Source: Paracoccaceae bacterium
Lineage (GTDB): Bacteria > Pseudomonadota > Alphaproteobacteria > Rhodobacterales > Rhodobacteraceae
DNA length: 64,000 nt
Reading direction: 5' to 3'
NCBI GenBank assembly: GCA_013214575.1
Contig: JABSSD010000158.1
Span: 1-64,000, forward strand
Every line of letters starts with the position of its first letter. Within the stretch, counting starts at the first letter, position 1. The notes below the pieces were generated by a model. That model had not been told where the DNA came from. It saw only the letters and a program-made list of their open reading frames with translations, and did not search any database. Shown piece after piece: positions 36,243 to 45,561 of this stretch. Position numbers and translations under genes: made by a program.

Positions 36243-37184
36243 TTATCCCCCCTTGGGGTCGATCATTGGCCGGGCTTTGCCACGCACCACCCCCAGACGG
36301 CTTTCGCGCCAGATCACCAGACCATTGCCCGCAATGACCAATGTGGCCCCGGACAGCATCACCAGCGTTGGCAGCTCGGCGAACCAGACATAGCCGATGA
36401 TGATGGCAAACAGCATCGAGGCATAATCATAGGGCGCCAGCATTGATGCCGGGGCAAAGCGGTAAGACGAAGTCACCAGGATCTGCGCCACGCCACCGAT
36501 AAACCCGCTGGCAACCAGCATCGAAAGCACAGTCCAGCTTGGCACCTGCCAGCCAAACGGCAGGGTCAGCAACGACAGCCCGGTGGCGGTGATCGAGAAA
36601 TAGAACACGATGGCGGCGGTGTGTTCGGTCTGCACCAATTGCCGGATGTGGATCTGCACCATGGACCGCGCAATGGTGGCAATCAGGATCAAAATAGCGC
36701 CCAGCGTGGCGGTATCGCCGGTATCAACGCCGCCGCTTAGCCGTGGCCAGACCATCACCAGCACCCCGGCCAGACCAACGACGACGGCACTGATGCGGAT
36801 CAGGCGAATGGTCTCGCCGAGAAACACAGCCGCCAGGATCAGGGTGAAAATGGGCGTAGCAAATCCGATGGCGGTGACCTCGGGCAGTGGCAGCATCCCC
36901 AACCCGGTAAAGGTCAGGCCCATCGCCGTTGTCCCCAGCACTCCGCGCCAAACATGGCCCATGGGGTTTTTTGCGATCAGCCCGTGGCGCAGTTCGCCGC
37001 GCATCATCAGCCAGATCACGATGACCGGAATTGCAAACAGCGACCGAAAGAAAACCGCCTCACCGGCGGGGACATGTTCGGCGGTGGCTTTGATGATCGC
37101 TGCCATGGTGGTGAACAGCCCGATGGCGGTGACCTTAAGGCCAACGGCCAGCAGCGGTCGATGCGATGTTAACGATTTTACCAT
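36243..37184 (-). CDS. DMT-family (EamA) transporter
   Basis: 313 residues with about ten membrane segments in two EamA repeats: VTAIGLFTTMAAIIKATAEH, VFFRSLFAIPVIVIWLMMRG, GLTFTGLGMLPLPEVTAIGF and SMLFAIIIGYVWFAELPTL. It resembles the Rhodobacterales exporters related to RhaT and S-adenosylmethionine-type carriers; the substrate cannot be told. Its sequence is not close to the other EamA protein at 22.0-22.9 kb. It faces ilvE across the terminator. Confidence 0.85.
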   Translation of the reverse strand: MVKSLTSHRPLLAVGLKVTAIGLFTTMAAIIKATAEHVPAGEAVFFRSLFAIPVIVIWLMMRGELRHGLIAKNPMGHVWRGVLGTTAMGLTFTGLGMLPLPEVTAIGFATPIFTLILAAVFLGETIRLIRISAVVVGLAGVLVMVWPRLSGGVDTGDTATLGAILILIATIARSMVQIHIRQLVQTEHTAAIVFYFSITATGLSLLTLPFGWQVPSWTVLSMLVASGFIGGVAQILVTSSYRFAPASMLAPYDYASMLFAIIIGYVWFAELPTLVMLSGATLVIAGNGLVIWRESRLGVVRGKARPMIDPKGG

Positions 37185-37303
37185 GTCGCGACCCTGCGCC
37201 CCGCGGCGGCAAAGATCAATGGCCTGAATTCACCCCGATAAGCCGGGCCTCGCTCATACCATTGATCTCTTCTGATATACCATCTGGCCCTATTAGAGCC
37301 TCA

Positions 37304-37930
37304 TTAATGGGCGTGAGCGGCCTCGCTCCTTTGTTCCCGCAGCGCTTGCAGCAGAATTTGAAAGGCGGAGCTGATGAACAGTCCAGCCATGATGCCCGCG
37401 ACAATCAGGTCCGGCCAGCCACTGGCAGTGCCCCAGACCGCCAGCGCCGCGATCATTACGGCGACATTGCCGATGGCGTCATTGCGTGAGCACAGCCAGA
37501 CCGACCGCACATTGGCGTCGCCGTCTTTGTAGCGCACCAGAATCGCCACTGAGGCAAGGTTGGCAGCCAGTGCCATAAAGCCAATCGAGCCCATGATCTG
37601 CGCCTGTGGCACCCCGATGTAGAACACCGAATAGACGGTGGATCCAAACACCCACAGTCCCATCAGCAGCAGGCTGATACCCTTGCCCATCGCGGCGAGT
37701 GACCGGGTGCGTAGGCTGGCTCCGATCACCGCCAGCGAAATACCATAGGTCAGCGCGTCGCCGAGAAAATCCAAGGCATCCGCCTTGAGCGCCTGACTGC
37801 CGGACATCTGACCGGCACTCATCTCGACCCCGAACATGGCCGCATTGATGGCGATCACCAGCCATAGCCTTCGTTTGTAATCCGCCGAAACCCCATCAAA
37901 TTGGGCGTTATGGCCGCAGCATCCTGCCAT
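37304..37930 (-). CDS. Cation diffusion facilitator-type metal exporter
   Basis: 208 residues with six hydrophobic segments of the CDF family, which trade protons for divalent metal ions (Zn, Co, Cd, Fe). It starts MAGCCGHNAQF, whose Cys-Cys-x-His may bind metal, and contains the site-like SGSQALKADALDFLGDALTY (D-x-x-x-D in the second helix) and SVWLCSRNDAIGNVAVMIAA (second N-D pair). The usual long cytoplasmic C-terminal domain is missing, which is a known short form. Divergent from a MerR regulator with a MerR-type promoter between them, so metal-induced expression is likely. Confidence 0.85.
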   Translation of the reverse strand: MAGCCGHNAQFDGVSADYKRRLWLVIAINAAMFGVEMSAGQMSGSQALKADALDFLGDALTYGISLAVIGASLRTRSLAAMGKGISLLLMGLWVFGSTVYSVFYIGVPQAQIMGSIGFMALAANLASVAILVRYKDGDANVRSVWLCSRNDAIGNVAVMIAALAVWGTASGWPDLIVAGIMAGLFISSAFQILLQALREQRSEAAHAH

Positions 37931-37960
37931 TTCACTTGTCCTTTTGTCTGATTCGAGGTC

Positions 37961-37991
37961 AATGTAATTGCTCTAGTCCCTAGAGGTTCAA
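37961..37991 (-). promoter_or_regulatory. MerR-type promoter for the CDF exporter
   Basis: On the minus strand: -35 TTGAAC (37991-37986), a 19-base spacer holding the palindrome CTCTAG-gga-CTAGAG (37971-37985), and -10 TACATT (37966-37961). A spacer stretched to 19 bases with the activator palindrome between the boxes is the hallmark of promoters switched by MerR-family metal sensors (ZntR, CueR, CoaR types). Confidence 0.75.
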
Positions 37992-38002
37992 GAGGTTTTA
38001 TA

Positions 38003-38419
38003 ATGTATTCCATTGGCGCAATGTCCAAGGCCACCGGGGTTAAGGTGCCGACCATCCGGTATTACGAAGACATCGGGTTGCTGCGCGCTCCGGGGCGCAA
38101 TGCGGGCAATCAACGGCGCTATGATCCGCACGGCATGCAGGCCTTGGGGTTCATCAAACACGCCCGCGATCTGGGCTTTGCACTGGATGATATCCGGGCT
38201 CTGATGCAGCTGAATGGTGATCTGGGCACAGATTGTGTCGAGGCCGACCGCATTGCGGCCAGTCAGCTGCTCAATGTTCAGGCCCGAATTGCCAGGCTGC
38301 AACAATTGGCGGCTGAACTGGCGCGGATCAGCCATCTGTGTGACGGTGGCAACGGTGGCCAGTGTCGGGTGCTGACGGCGCTGGGCGATCACAGCCAATG
38401 CACTGGCGCCCATGACTAG
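38003..38419 (+). CDS. MerR-family metal-type regulator
   Basis: 138 residues: N-terminal MerR helix-turn-helix YSIGAMSKATGVKVPTIRYY followed by EDIGLLRAPGRNAGNQRRYD, then a dimerising coiled helix and a Cys-containing end. Cysteines in GTDCVEAD, SHLCDGGNGG, CRVLT and SQCTGAHD suggest a thiolate metal site, as in zinc, cadmium or cobalt sensors. It is divergent from the CDF exporter and should activate it through the 19-bp spacer promoter. The ATG at 38003 matches the family start, but no clear ribosome site is seen, so the leader may be very short. Confidence 0.85.
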   Translation: MYSIGAMSKATGVKVPTIRYYEDIGLLRAPGRNAGNQRRYDPHGMQALGFIKHARDLGFALDDIRALMQLNGDLGTDCVEADRIAASQLLNVQARIARLQQLAAELARISHLCDGGNGGQCRVLTALGDHSQCTGAHD

Positions 38420-38432
38420 GCTGCGGCGTGGA

Positions 38433-39377
38433 TCAGGTCAGCCAGAGCAGACAGAGGCTGAGCGTGACAAAGGCGCCTGTGGTGGCGCCTAGCACTGCAA
38501 GGCTGGCCGCGCCTTGCAGTTTCAGCTTCTGGGCAAACACCGTATAAGAGCCAAACATTGGCATTGCGGCCGATATGATCACCGCGCTGCGCATCTCGGG
38601 GCTAAGCTGGATCAGCCCAAAGAATGTCAGCACGATCACCGCAAGCCCCACCAGAGCCGGATGCAGAATAAGTTTGATGCCGGTGATCTGCGCCGCCAGG
38701 CTTCGGTTGCCATATAGCGGCAGCCCAACCAGTGACCCTCCGATGACCACCAGTGACAGCGCTCCGGCTGAGGCGGCCAGCATTTGGATAAACCGGCCAA
38801 TCGGGGCGGGCAGTGACAGATCAATCAGCGACGCCGCCAGGCCAAGCAAAAGACCGATCATCAGCGGCATGCGGAGCAATTTCAGCAGGGCGGTGCCAAA
38901 CTGTTGGTACACCGGCCGGCTGTTGTCGCTGTCGGCCAATTCCATCAGCACCAGGCAGATTGGCACCAACAGCAGGGTTTCGACCAGAAAGTTAAGGGTC
39001 AGGACACTGCTGGCCAGATCGGGAAACAGCAACAGCATGATTGGAAATCCGATGAAGGCACTGTTTGGGCAGGTCGATCCCATGACCCCAAGCGCCCGCC
39101 GCTTTGGGTCGAGGTTTCCCAGGCTGAACAGCGCATAAGAAAGCCCAATGGTCGCCAGCCCGCCCAGGCCATAGACCAGCATGTAATCCGGTTGAAATAT
39201 GTCGCTTATGTCGCGCGACGATACCGCATTGAACAGCAGCGCCGGCAGGGCAATATTCATCACATATTGCCCGAAACTGCGCATTTCAGCGGCGCTGAAC
39301 CAGCCCTTGAAGACAATAAAGTAACCCAATCCGATGGTGGCGTAGATCGGGAACGTAATCTCCAGAATGGTTGCCAT
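38433..39377 (-). CDS. AEC-family (auxin efflux carrier-like) permease
   Basis: 314 residues with ten hydrophobic segments in two five-helix halves, the AEC permease layout. FGQYVMNIALPALLFNAVSS and GSTCPNSAFIGFPIMLLLFP are the family motifs in the first half, and AVIISAAMPMFGSYTVFAQK in the second. Bacterial members move malonate, malate or other small acids, but the substrate is unpredicted here. It starts two bases after the aroC stop, so it is co-transcribed with aroC. Confidence 0.85.
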   Translation of the reverse strand: MATILEITFPIYATIGLGYFIVFKGWFSAAEMRSFGQYVMNIALPALLFNAVSSRDISDIFQPDYMLVYGLGGLATIGLSYALFSLGNLDPKRRALGVMGSTCPNSAFIGFPIMLLLFPDLASSVLTLNFLVETLLLVPICLVLMELADSDNSRPVYQQFGTALLKLLRMPLMIGLLLGLAASLIDLSLPAPIGRFIQMLAASAGALSLVVIGGSLVGLPLYGNRSLAAQITGIKLILHPALVGLAVIVLTFFGLIQLSPEMRSAVIISAAMPMFGSYTVFAQKLKLQGAASLAVLGATTGAFVTLSLCLLWLT

Positions 39378-39379
39378 GA

Positions 39380-40483
39380 CTAGCCGATCACCCCTTGGTT
39401 TTCACCAATCTGTCCCCGGTGCAGCAACAGATGGTCGAGAATGACACAGGCCATCATCGCCTCTCCCACCGGCACCGCGCGGATGCCGACGCAGGGGTCG
39501 TGGCGACCCTTGGTGATCACCTCGGCCGAGGAGCCATCTTTGCGGATCGACTGGCGCGGGGTCAGGATAGACGAGGTTGGTTTGACAGCAAACCGCACCA
39601 CAATGTCCTGACCGCTGGAGATCCCGCCCAGGATGCCGCCCGCATGGTTCGAGGAATAGACCGGCGCGCCATCGTTGCCCCGAAAGATCTCGTCGGCGTT
39701 TTCTGAGCCCTTCAGCCGCGCCGCATTCATGCCTTCGCCAATCTCGACGCCTTTGACCGCGTTGATCGACATCATCGCCGCCGCCAGTTCAGTGTCCAGC
39801 TTGCCATAGATCGGCGCGCCAATGCCGGCAGGCACGCCGCGGGCTACAATCTCGACAATGGCACCAACAGAATCATGGTCCTTGCGCAGATCTTGCAGAT
39901 AGTCCTCCCAGCCCTGCACCGCAGCCGCATCGGGGATCCAGAAATCATTGGTGTCGATGGCGTCCCAGTCGAACCGCGAGCGGTCGATCTCCATCTCTCC
40001 CATCGCCACCATATAGCCCTTGATCTCCAGACCGGGGACCAGGGCTTTGATCGCCTCGCGGGCAACACCGCCAGCCGCAACGCGGGCGGCTGTTTCCCGG
40101 GCCGAGCTGCGGCCGCCGCCGCGATAGTCGCGATTGCCGTATTTCTGGTAATAGGTGATGTCGGCGTGGCCGGGCCGGAAGGTATTGGCGATATCGCCGT
40201 AATCCTTGGAGCGCTGGTCGGTGTTTTCGATCATCAGCTGGATCGGGGTGCCGGTTGTCTTGCCCTCAAACACCCCCGACAGGATCTTCACCGCGTCGGG
40301 CTCGTTGCGCTGGGTCATATTCTTGTTCTGACCCGGGCGGCGCTTGTCCAGCCATGCCTGCAGCATTTCCGGCTCCAGCGGCACATTGGGCGGGCATCCG
40401 TCAACCGTGGCCCCCAGCGCCGGGCCGTGGCTTTCGCCCCAGGTGGTGAAACGGAAGAGATGGCCAAAGCTATTCATCGACAT
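39380..40483 (-). CDS. aroC: Chorismate synthase
   Basis: Last shared step to aromatic amino acids: EPSP to chorismate with loss of phosphate, using reduced FMN. Signatures are [58 protein letters not shown] and [20 protein letters not shown]. At 367 residues it is the usual size, and the catalytic His in GESHG and HADIT is kept. ATG 40483 is chosen ([10 protein letters not shown]); a second ATG two codons later is possible. Confidence 0.96.
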   Translation of the reverse strand: MSMNSFGHLFRFTTWGESHGPALGATVDGCPPNVPLEPEMLQAWLDKRRPGQNKNMTQRNEPDAVKILSGVFEGKTTGTPIQLMIENTDQRSKDYGDIANTFRPGHADITYYQKYGNRDYRGGGRSSARETAARVAAGGVAREAIKALVPGLEIKGYMVAMGEMEIDRSRFDWDAIDTNDFWIPDAAAVQGWEDYLQDLRKDHDSVGAIVEIVARGVPAGIGAPIYGKLDTELAAAMMSINAVKGVEIGEGMNAARLKGSENADEIFRGNDGAPVYSSNHAGGILGGISSGQDIVVRFAVKPTSSILTPRQSIRKDGSSAEVITKGRHDPCVGIRAVPVGEAMMACVILDHLLLHRGQIGENQGVIG

Positions 40484-40576
40484 GGGGCAGGCTCCTTTGT
40501 CCGACGTGCTTAGCCGGGCAGGGCTGCTGTCTCAAGGGGTATTGGCTGACCCTCCGGTTCTGTCTGGACCCTGCAC

Positions 40577-40614
40577 AAAAAAATGGCCGCTCCTGAAAGA
40601 ACAGAAGCGGCCAT
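40577..40614 (-). terminator. Rho-independent terminator after the outer-membrane-type gene
   Basis: On the minus strand a stem of 9 bp or more (40614-40606 with 40591-40583) leads into seven T (complement of 40577-40583). It ends transcription from the gene at 40655-41404. Confidence 0.85.
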
Positions 40615-40654
40615 CCGAAAACCGAGGGGAAATGATTTTCAGGACGTAGTGGGC

Positions 40655-41404
40655 TTAGAACAAAGAGCCAAGAACCGTCGAAAAGGTCGAGTGGCCGTGT
40701 AGGGGCTTGCGGCCCTTGCTGGCTTCGCGGCCCAGCGGAACAGTCAGCGACAGGCGCATTTGGGTGATGGATTCGTCCCAAATTTTATAACGTCCAAAGC
40801 TGGCATTCAGGTATGCTGAGACTGGGGTATTTGCCGACAGGTCATAGCCAAAGGAAACACCATAGTCGTTGATGCCGAAACCGTCATCAATGTATTCCCG
40901 GTCAAAATATGCGCCTATGTCGAGCCCGTTGGCAAAAGCGTAGTTGGCATTCACGCCACCGACTGTGCTTTTCAGACCCAAATCGCTTGAATCGCCGCGG
41001 CCCAAGTATCCGCTGAAGTCAACATTTTGAACGTTGTAGCTTCCCTGCACACCGTAGTGATAGATCCCAAGGGAACCTCCAGAACCAGCCAGGCGGGAGA
41101 CATCCAAGAACGCACCGGCGGTTCCGTTTTCAAAGCCAGTGTAATCGCCAGACAGCGACAGAATTGTCAGGTCTAAATCATCCGAACCAGACCCCACGCT
41201 GGAATAGACAATACCGCCATCCAACACGAAGTTTTCGCCAAATGACAGGCTGCCAGTTGCGCCGAGATCATTGGTGTTGAGAGAAAAGCCGCTCTCGGAC
41301 AGGCGGCTGTAACCAAATGTAAACTCGGCGCCATTGAATTCAGCAGCGCTAAGGGTACTGGAGGAACCGATAATGGCAGCGGCCAGTAAGGTCTTGTTAA
41401 TCAT
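40655..41404 (-). CDS. Small outer-membrane beta-barrel-like protein
   Basis: 249 residues with a signal peptide (MINKTLLAAAIIGSSSTLSA, cut before AEFNG). The mature part is made of alternating polar/hydrophobic strands rich in Gly, Ser, Asp and aromatic residues, such as FTFGYSRLSESGFSL, GSYNVQNVDFSGYLGRGDS and LDIGAYFDREYIDDG. It has few cysteines and ends near LF, with a strand LSLTVPLG before it. This suits a small porin or surface barrel of Rhodobacterales; no specific family name can be defended. It is a single-gene unit with its own terminator. Confidence 0.65.
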   Translation of the reverse strand: MINKTLLAAAIIGSSSTLSAAEFNGAEFTFGYSRLSESGFSLNTNDLGATGSLSFGENFVLDGGIVYSSVGSGSDDLDLTILSLSGDYTGFENGTAGAFLDVSRLAGSGGSLGIYHYGVQGSYNVQNVDFSGYLGRGDSSDLGLKSTVGGVNANYAFANGLDIGAYFDREYIDDGFGINDYGVSFGYDLSANTPVSAYLNASFGRYKIWDESITQMRLSLTVPLGREASKGRKPLHGHSTFSTVLGSLF

Positions 41405-41675
41405 TGGGTTTTCCTAATATTTTACTCCACGGCAACTAGGATGTATGGATATCATTGGCAAGGCATTGAATCCCCTACAATCAAATTTTTGCTCCCGGAT
41501 TTGAGATCCGCCGTGTTGGCGATCCGGAGGCTGATCCTTGCGCCCAATCGCCGAAACCCAAGCGGTTTTGCCCGGTGACGGCCTGGCCACGGCCCCGTCC
41601 GACCCGGTGGCAAAGTCTTGTGGTCTGTCGTGTGATCCCGCTTGCCTTTGTGCCCCATGCCGCCTAAATTGCGCC
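41405..41675. other. Intergenic region upstream of the TPP riboswitch
   Basis: No gene was found. The region must hold the divergent promoters of the outer-membrane-type gene and of the thiBPQ leader. No clear -35/-10 pair could be fixed. Confidence 0.4.
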
Positions 41676-41755
41676 CCACCTCGGGGTGCAGGTCAGACCT
41701 GCTGAGATCAAACCCGTTGAACCTGAACCGGCTAACACCGGCGGAGGGAAGGTCT
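41676..41755 (+). ncRNA. TPP riboswitch (THI box)
   Basis: The conserved blocks appear in order: tcggggtgca (41681-41690), gctgagat (41701-41708), cccgttgaacctga (41713-41726), and after a short variable stem accggctaacaccggcggag leading into ggaa (to 41750). These are the THI-element pieces that bind thiamine diphosphate. The aptamer ends about 40 bases before the thiB start, so it should turn off thiamine uptake when the cofactor is plentiful, by hiding the ribosome site or by early termination. Confidence 0.9.
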
Positions 41756-41797
41756 GGGAACACATCCCCCTTGCCCGTCGCCGCAATGGAGGATGCC

Positions 41798-42775
41798 ATG
41801 AAGTATCTTGTACTTGCAGCGGGACTGTTGAGCACCACAGCGGCAAATGCCGACGTGCCCGAACTGACCGTTTATACCTATGACAGCTTTGTTTCCGATT
41901 GGGGCCCCGGCCCGGCGGTTGAGGCGGCCTTTGAGAAGATCTGTGGCTGTGACCTGAAACTGGTCGGGGCCGGTGATGGCGCCGCCCTGCTGGCGCGGAT
42001 CAGGCTGGAAGGGGCGCGGTCTGACGCTGATGTGGTGCTGGGGCTGGATACCAGTCTGACCGCCGCCGCCAAGGCAAGTGGTCTGTTTGCCGATCATACC
42101 GTCGAGGCGGATTATAGTCTTCCGCTGACCTGGACCGACAAAACCTTTGTGCCTTATGACTGGGGCTATTTCTCGTTTGTGCATAATGCCGATGCACCGG
42201 CTCCGGCCAATTTCAAGGCGCTGGCAGCCAGTGACGTGAAAATCATCATTCAGGATCCGCGCTCATCGACCCCAGGTCTGGGCCTGCTGCTCTGGGTCAA
42301 GGCGGCTTACGGCGACGAGGCGCCGGCGATCTGGGCCGATCTGTCGGACAATATTGTCACCGTCACCAAAGGCTGGTCCGAGGCCTATGGGCTGTTCCTG
42401 GAGGGCGAGGCTGACATGGTGCTGTCTTATACCACCTCGCCGGCCTATCACCTGATCGCCGAGGAAGACGCCTCCAAGGCGGCGGCGCTGTTTGACGAAG
42501 GGCATTACCTGCAGATTGAGGTGGCCGGTAAGCTGGCCGCCAGTGATCAGCCCGAGCTGGCCGATCAGTTCCTGGACTTCATGGTCTCTGAGGCGTTCCA
42601 GTCGATCATCCCAACCACCAACTGGATGTATCCGGCGGTGACTCCGGCGGCGGGCCTGCCCGCTGGTTTTGAAACCCTGGTGCAGCCGGGCATATCACTG
42701 CTGCTGAGTGAAGACGAGGCGGCCTCCCTTCGGGATGTTGCATTGGACGAATGGCTGACTGCGCTCAGCCAGTAA
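41798..42775 (+). CDS. thiB: Thiamine ABC transporter substrate-binding protein
   Basis: The periplasmic thiamine/TPP-binding protein of the ThiBPQ importer. A signal peptide (MKYLVLAAGLLSTTAANA) precedes a 300-residue bi-lobed binding protein with ELTVYTYDSFVSDWGPGPAV, FVPYDWGYFSFVHN and DPRSSTPGLGLLLWVK, the ThiB hallmarks. ATG 41798 has ggagg 9 bases upstream; earlier in-frame codons run into the riboswitch and are not used. The TPP riboswitch directly ahead confirms the substrate. Confidence 0.93.
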   Translation: MKYLVLAAGLLSTTAANADVPELTVYTYDSFVSDWGPGPAVEAAFEKICGCDLKLVGAGDGAALLARIRLEGARSDADVVLGLDTSLTAAAKASGLFADHTVEADYSLPLTWTDKTFVPYDWGYFSFVHNADAPAPANFKALAASDVKIIIQDPRSSTPGLGLLLWVKAAYGDEAPAIWADLSDNIVTVTKGWSEAYGLFLEGEADMVLSYTTSPAYHLIAEEDASKAAALFDEGHYLQIEVAGKLAASDQPELADQFLDFMVSEAFQSIIPTTNWMYPAVTPAAGLPAGFETLVQPGISLLLSEDEAASLRDVALDEWLTALSQ

Positions 42776-44307
42776 GCCCGAGACTGGGGATTGGCGCCGC
42801 CATTGTGGTGGCGGCGCTGATCCTTGGGACTCTGGCGGCTGTCGCCCTGCGCGCCGAACCCGGTCGCGGCTTGGGCAGTAGCGATTGGGCGGCGTTGCGC
42901 TTCACCCTGATCCAGGCTTGCCTGTCGGCAGGGCTGAGTGTGGCGCTGGCGATCCCGGTTGCGCGCGCCCTGGCGCGGCGCCGCTTTGTGGGCCGCCGGC
43001 TGCTGATTTCGCTGCTCGGCGCGCCGTTCATCCTGCCGGTTATTGTTGCGATCCTCGGTCTGTTGACCGTGTTTGGCCGGGCCGGCTGGTTTAGCAGCGG
43101 GCTGGCGCTGCTGGGGCTGGAGCCGGTGCAGATCTACGGGTTGCACGGTGTGGTTCTGGCGCATGTGTTTTTCAATCTGCCACTGGCAACCCGGCTGGTG
43201 TTGCAGGGCTGGCAGGAAATTCCCGCCGAACGGTTCCGGCTGGCGGCGCAACTGGGGGCTGATGCGCGGGCGATGCGGCAACTGTTGGAATTTCCGATGC
43301 TGAAGCGCATTGTGCCCGGCGCTTTGGCGGTGGTGTTTGCCATTTGCCTGTCCAGCTTTGCGGTGGCGCTGACCCTGGGTGGTGGGCCCCGGGCCACCAC
43401 TATCGAACTGGCAATCTATCAGGCGTTTCGGTTTGATTTCGACCTTGGCCGCGCTGCGCTGCTGTCGGGGCTGCAACTGGTTCTGACCGGCGCGGCGGCG
43501 CTGGTGGCGGTCAGGGTCTCGGCGGGTGAGGGCTTTGGCACCGGGCTGGACCGCCCATTGCAACGCTGGGATGGCAGCACGGCTGGCGCGCGTATTGTGG
43601 ACGGGCTGTGGATTGTGCTGGCTGCCGGATTCTTGCTGCTCCCCTTGTCGGCCATTGTGCTGGCGGGGCTGCCGGGGATGCTGACCCTGACCGCCGCGGT
43701 CTGGTGGGCGGCGCTGAATTCAATTCTGGTGGCGGCGCTGAGCACGGTGCTGCTGTTGCTGCTGGCGCTGCCGATGGCCACAGCGGTGGCGCTGGGCCGG
43801 GGCGGCGTGATCGAGCTGGCGGGCATCCTGGGTCTCGCGGCCTCGCCACTGGTGATCGGGACCGGGTTGTTCATCGTGATCTACCCCATTGCCGATCCGT
43901 TTTCGCTGGCGCTGCCGGTGACGGCGCTGGTCAATGCGGTGATGGCGCTGCCCTTTGCACTCCGCATTCTGGTGCCACGGGCACGGGCGGTGGTGGGGCG
44001 CTATGGGCGGCTGGCGCTGTCGCTCGATATGCGGGGCGGCGCCTTTGTCTGGCGGGTGCTGCTGCCACGGATGCGGCCGCAGATTGGCTTTGCCGCTGGG
44101 CTGGCGGCGGCGCTGTCGATGGGGGACCTCGGCGTGATTGCCCTGTTTGCCGACCCCGAGTTTGCCACCCTGCCGTTGCAGGTTTACCGCTTGATGGGGG
44201 CCTACCGGATGGAGACGGCGGCGGCGGCGGCGCTGCTGCTGCTGGCGCTGTCGATGGCGGCATTTTGGATTTTAGATCGTGGAGGCCGCTGGCATGCTGA
44301 GGCTTGA
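42751..44307 (+). CDS. thiP: Thiamine ABC transporter permease
   Basis: 518 residues, a double-length permease of the Fe3+/thiamine type with about twelve membrane segments and two inner-membrane-component loops: AAQLGADARAMRQLLEFPML (first half) and ALSLDMRGGAFVWRVLLPRM (second half), which contact ThiQ. The start ATG lies 25 bases inside thiB, and the end overlaps thiQ by 14 bases, so the three proteins are tightly coupled. The codon use is very GC-rich, with long Leu/Ala runs. Confidence 0.92.
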   Translation: MADCAQPVSPRLGIGAAIVVAALILGTLAAVALRAEPGRGLGSSDWAALRFTLIQACLSAGLSVALAIPVARALARRRFVGRRLLISLLGAPFILPVIVAILGLLTVFGRAGWFSSGLALLGLEPVQIYGLHGVVLAHVFFNLPLATRLVLQGWQEIPAERFRLAAQLGADARAMRQLLEFPMLKRIVPGALAVVFAICLSSFAVALTLGGGPRATTIELAIYQAFRFDFDLGRAALLSGLQLVLTGAAALVAVRVSAGEGFGTGLDRPLQRWDGSTAGARIVDGLWIVLAAGFLLLPLSAIVLAGLPGMLTLTAAVWWAALNSILVAALSTVLLLLLALPMATAVALGRGGVIELAGILGLAASPLVIGTGLFIVIYPIADPFSLALPVTALVNAVMALPFALRILVPRARAVVGRYGRLALSLDMRGGAFVWRVLLPRMRPQIGFAAGLAAALSMGDLGVIALFADPEFATLPLQVYRLMGAYRMETAAAAALLLLALSMAAFWILDRGGRWHAEA

Positions 44308-44986
44308 AAATTGTCTGATCGAGAACGGTGGCTTCCAATTGCGCGCTGATCTGACGATCGCCCGTGGCAGCCGGGTTGCGGTGATCGGCCCCTCCGGGGC
44401 GGGGAAGTCCACCCTGATAGAGGCTGTGGCCGGGTTTCGCCCGCTGCGCCGTGGGGCGATGTTCTGGAATGAAACGGCGCTGGCGCAGATCGAGCCGGGC
44501 AAGCGGCCGGTGGCGATGCTGTTTCAGGATGGCAATCTGTTTCCCCATCTGACGGTGGCGCAGAACGTCGGCCTGGGCATTCGCGCCAATCTGCACCTGG
44601 ACGTGGCGAAGCGTGCACAGGTGCAGGCGGCTTTGGTCCGGGTTGGCTTGCAGGACATGGCCGACCGCAGGCCCGCCGCGCTGTCGGGTGGCCAGCAAAG
44701 CCGGGTGGCGTTGGCGCGGGTGCTGGTACAGGGGCGGGATCTGCTGCTGCTGGACGAACCCTTTGCCGCACTTGGGCCCGCGCTGAAGGCCGAGATGCTG
44801 GATCTGGTGGGTGAACTGGTGGCCGAGAGTGGCGCCACCCTGCTGATGGTCAGCCACGACCCCAATGATGCCCGCCGAATTGCTGATCAGGTGGTGCTGG
44901 TGGCCGAGGGGCAGGCGCATCCGCCAATGGACACAGCATCGCTGCTGGACAATCCACCGCCGGCACTGAAGGCCTATTTGGGCTAG
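44294..44986 (+). CDS. thiQ: Thiamine ABC transporter ATPase
   Basis: 230 residues: Walker A GPSGAGKSTL, Q-loop LFQDGNLFPHLTVAQNVGLG, signature ALSGGQQSRVALARVL, Walker B LLLLDEPFAALGP and the H-loop LMVSHDPNDARR. It powers thiamine import through ThiP. ATG 44294 (MLRLENCL) is preceded by ggagg at 44281 and matches the family start. Last gene of the riboswitch-controlled thiBPQ operon. Confidence 0.94.
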   Translation: MLRLENCLIENGGFQLRADLTIARGSRVAVIGPSGAGKSTLIEAVAGFRPLRRGAMFWNETALAQIEPGKRPVAMLFQDGNLFPHLTVAQNVGLGIRANLHLDVAKRAQVQAALVRVGLQDMADRRPAALSGGQQSRVALARVLVQGRDLLLLDEPFAALGPALKAEMLDLVGELVAESGATLLMVSHDPNDARRIADQVVLVAEGQAHPPMDTASLLDNPPPALKAYLG

Positions 44987-45034
44987 CGGGCCTGCGTCGG
45001 GCTGCACCTATACAGGCAGATGCAGCCCAGATCA

Positions 45035-45475
45035 TTAGGCCGCCTGGCGTACCTCGGATCGTGTCTTGCTGATCATCAGCGCCGCCTGCGCCGCCTCGCG
45101 GCCCTTGTCGACAAAATGCTCGCGGTAGATGGCGTTGTGGTGATCGGTTTCCTGATAGTGATGCGGCGTCAGCGACACCGACAGCACCGGCACCCCGGTG
45201 TCCAGTCCGGCGCGCATCAATCCGTCAACCACCGCCTGAGCGACAAAATCATGCCGGTAAATGCCGCCATCAACGACAAAGGCGGCGCAGGTGACGGCGC
45301 CATAGCGTCCGGTTGCCGCCAGATCGCGGGCCAGCAGCGGCATCTCAAAGGCACCGGGTACGTCATAGACGTCAACCTGATCTGCTGGGATAAGCTGTAG
45401 AAAACCGTCGAGCGCGCGGTCGACGATATCGGCATGCCATTGCGCCTTGATAAAGGCATAGCGGGTGGGTGTCAT
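45035..45475 (-). CDS. ribH: 6,7-Dimethyl-8-ribityllumazine synthase
   Basis: Joins the ribityl-pyrimidine and 3,4-dihydroxybutanone phosphate in riboflavin synthesis. The 146-residue product has YDVPGAFEMPLLARDLAATG and AAFVVDGGIYRHDFVAQAVV (substrate sites) with PVLSVSLTPHHYQETDHHN. The last segment is closer to the alternative RibH2 type known from Brucella and other alphaproteobacteria than to the standard RibH. ATG 45475 with GGAGAG upstream is used. An FMN riboswitch covers the leader, so it is a solitary, flavin-controlled copy; a second ribH with rib genes may exist elsewhere. Confidence 0.93.
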   Translation of the reverse strand: MTPTRYAFIKAQWHADIVDRALDGFLQLIPADQVDVYDVPGAFEMPLLARDLAATGRYGAVTCAAFVVDGGIYRHDFVAQAVVDGLMRAGLDTGVPVLSVSLTPHHYQETDHHNAIYREHFVDKGREAAQAALMISKTRSEVRQAA

Positions 45476-45561
45476 GGGTCTCTCCTTGGTTACTGACACG
45501 TCACCCAAGGCGATAACGAACGAGTCCCGGCGCAAGGGTTTCCCCCAGGCCCAAATTCGCA

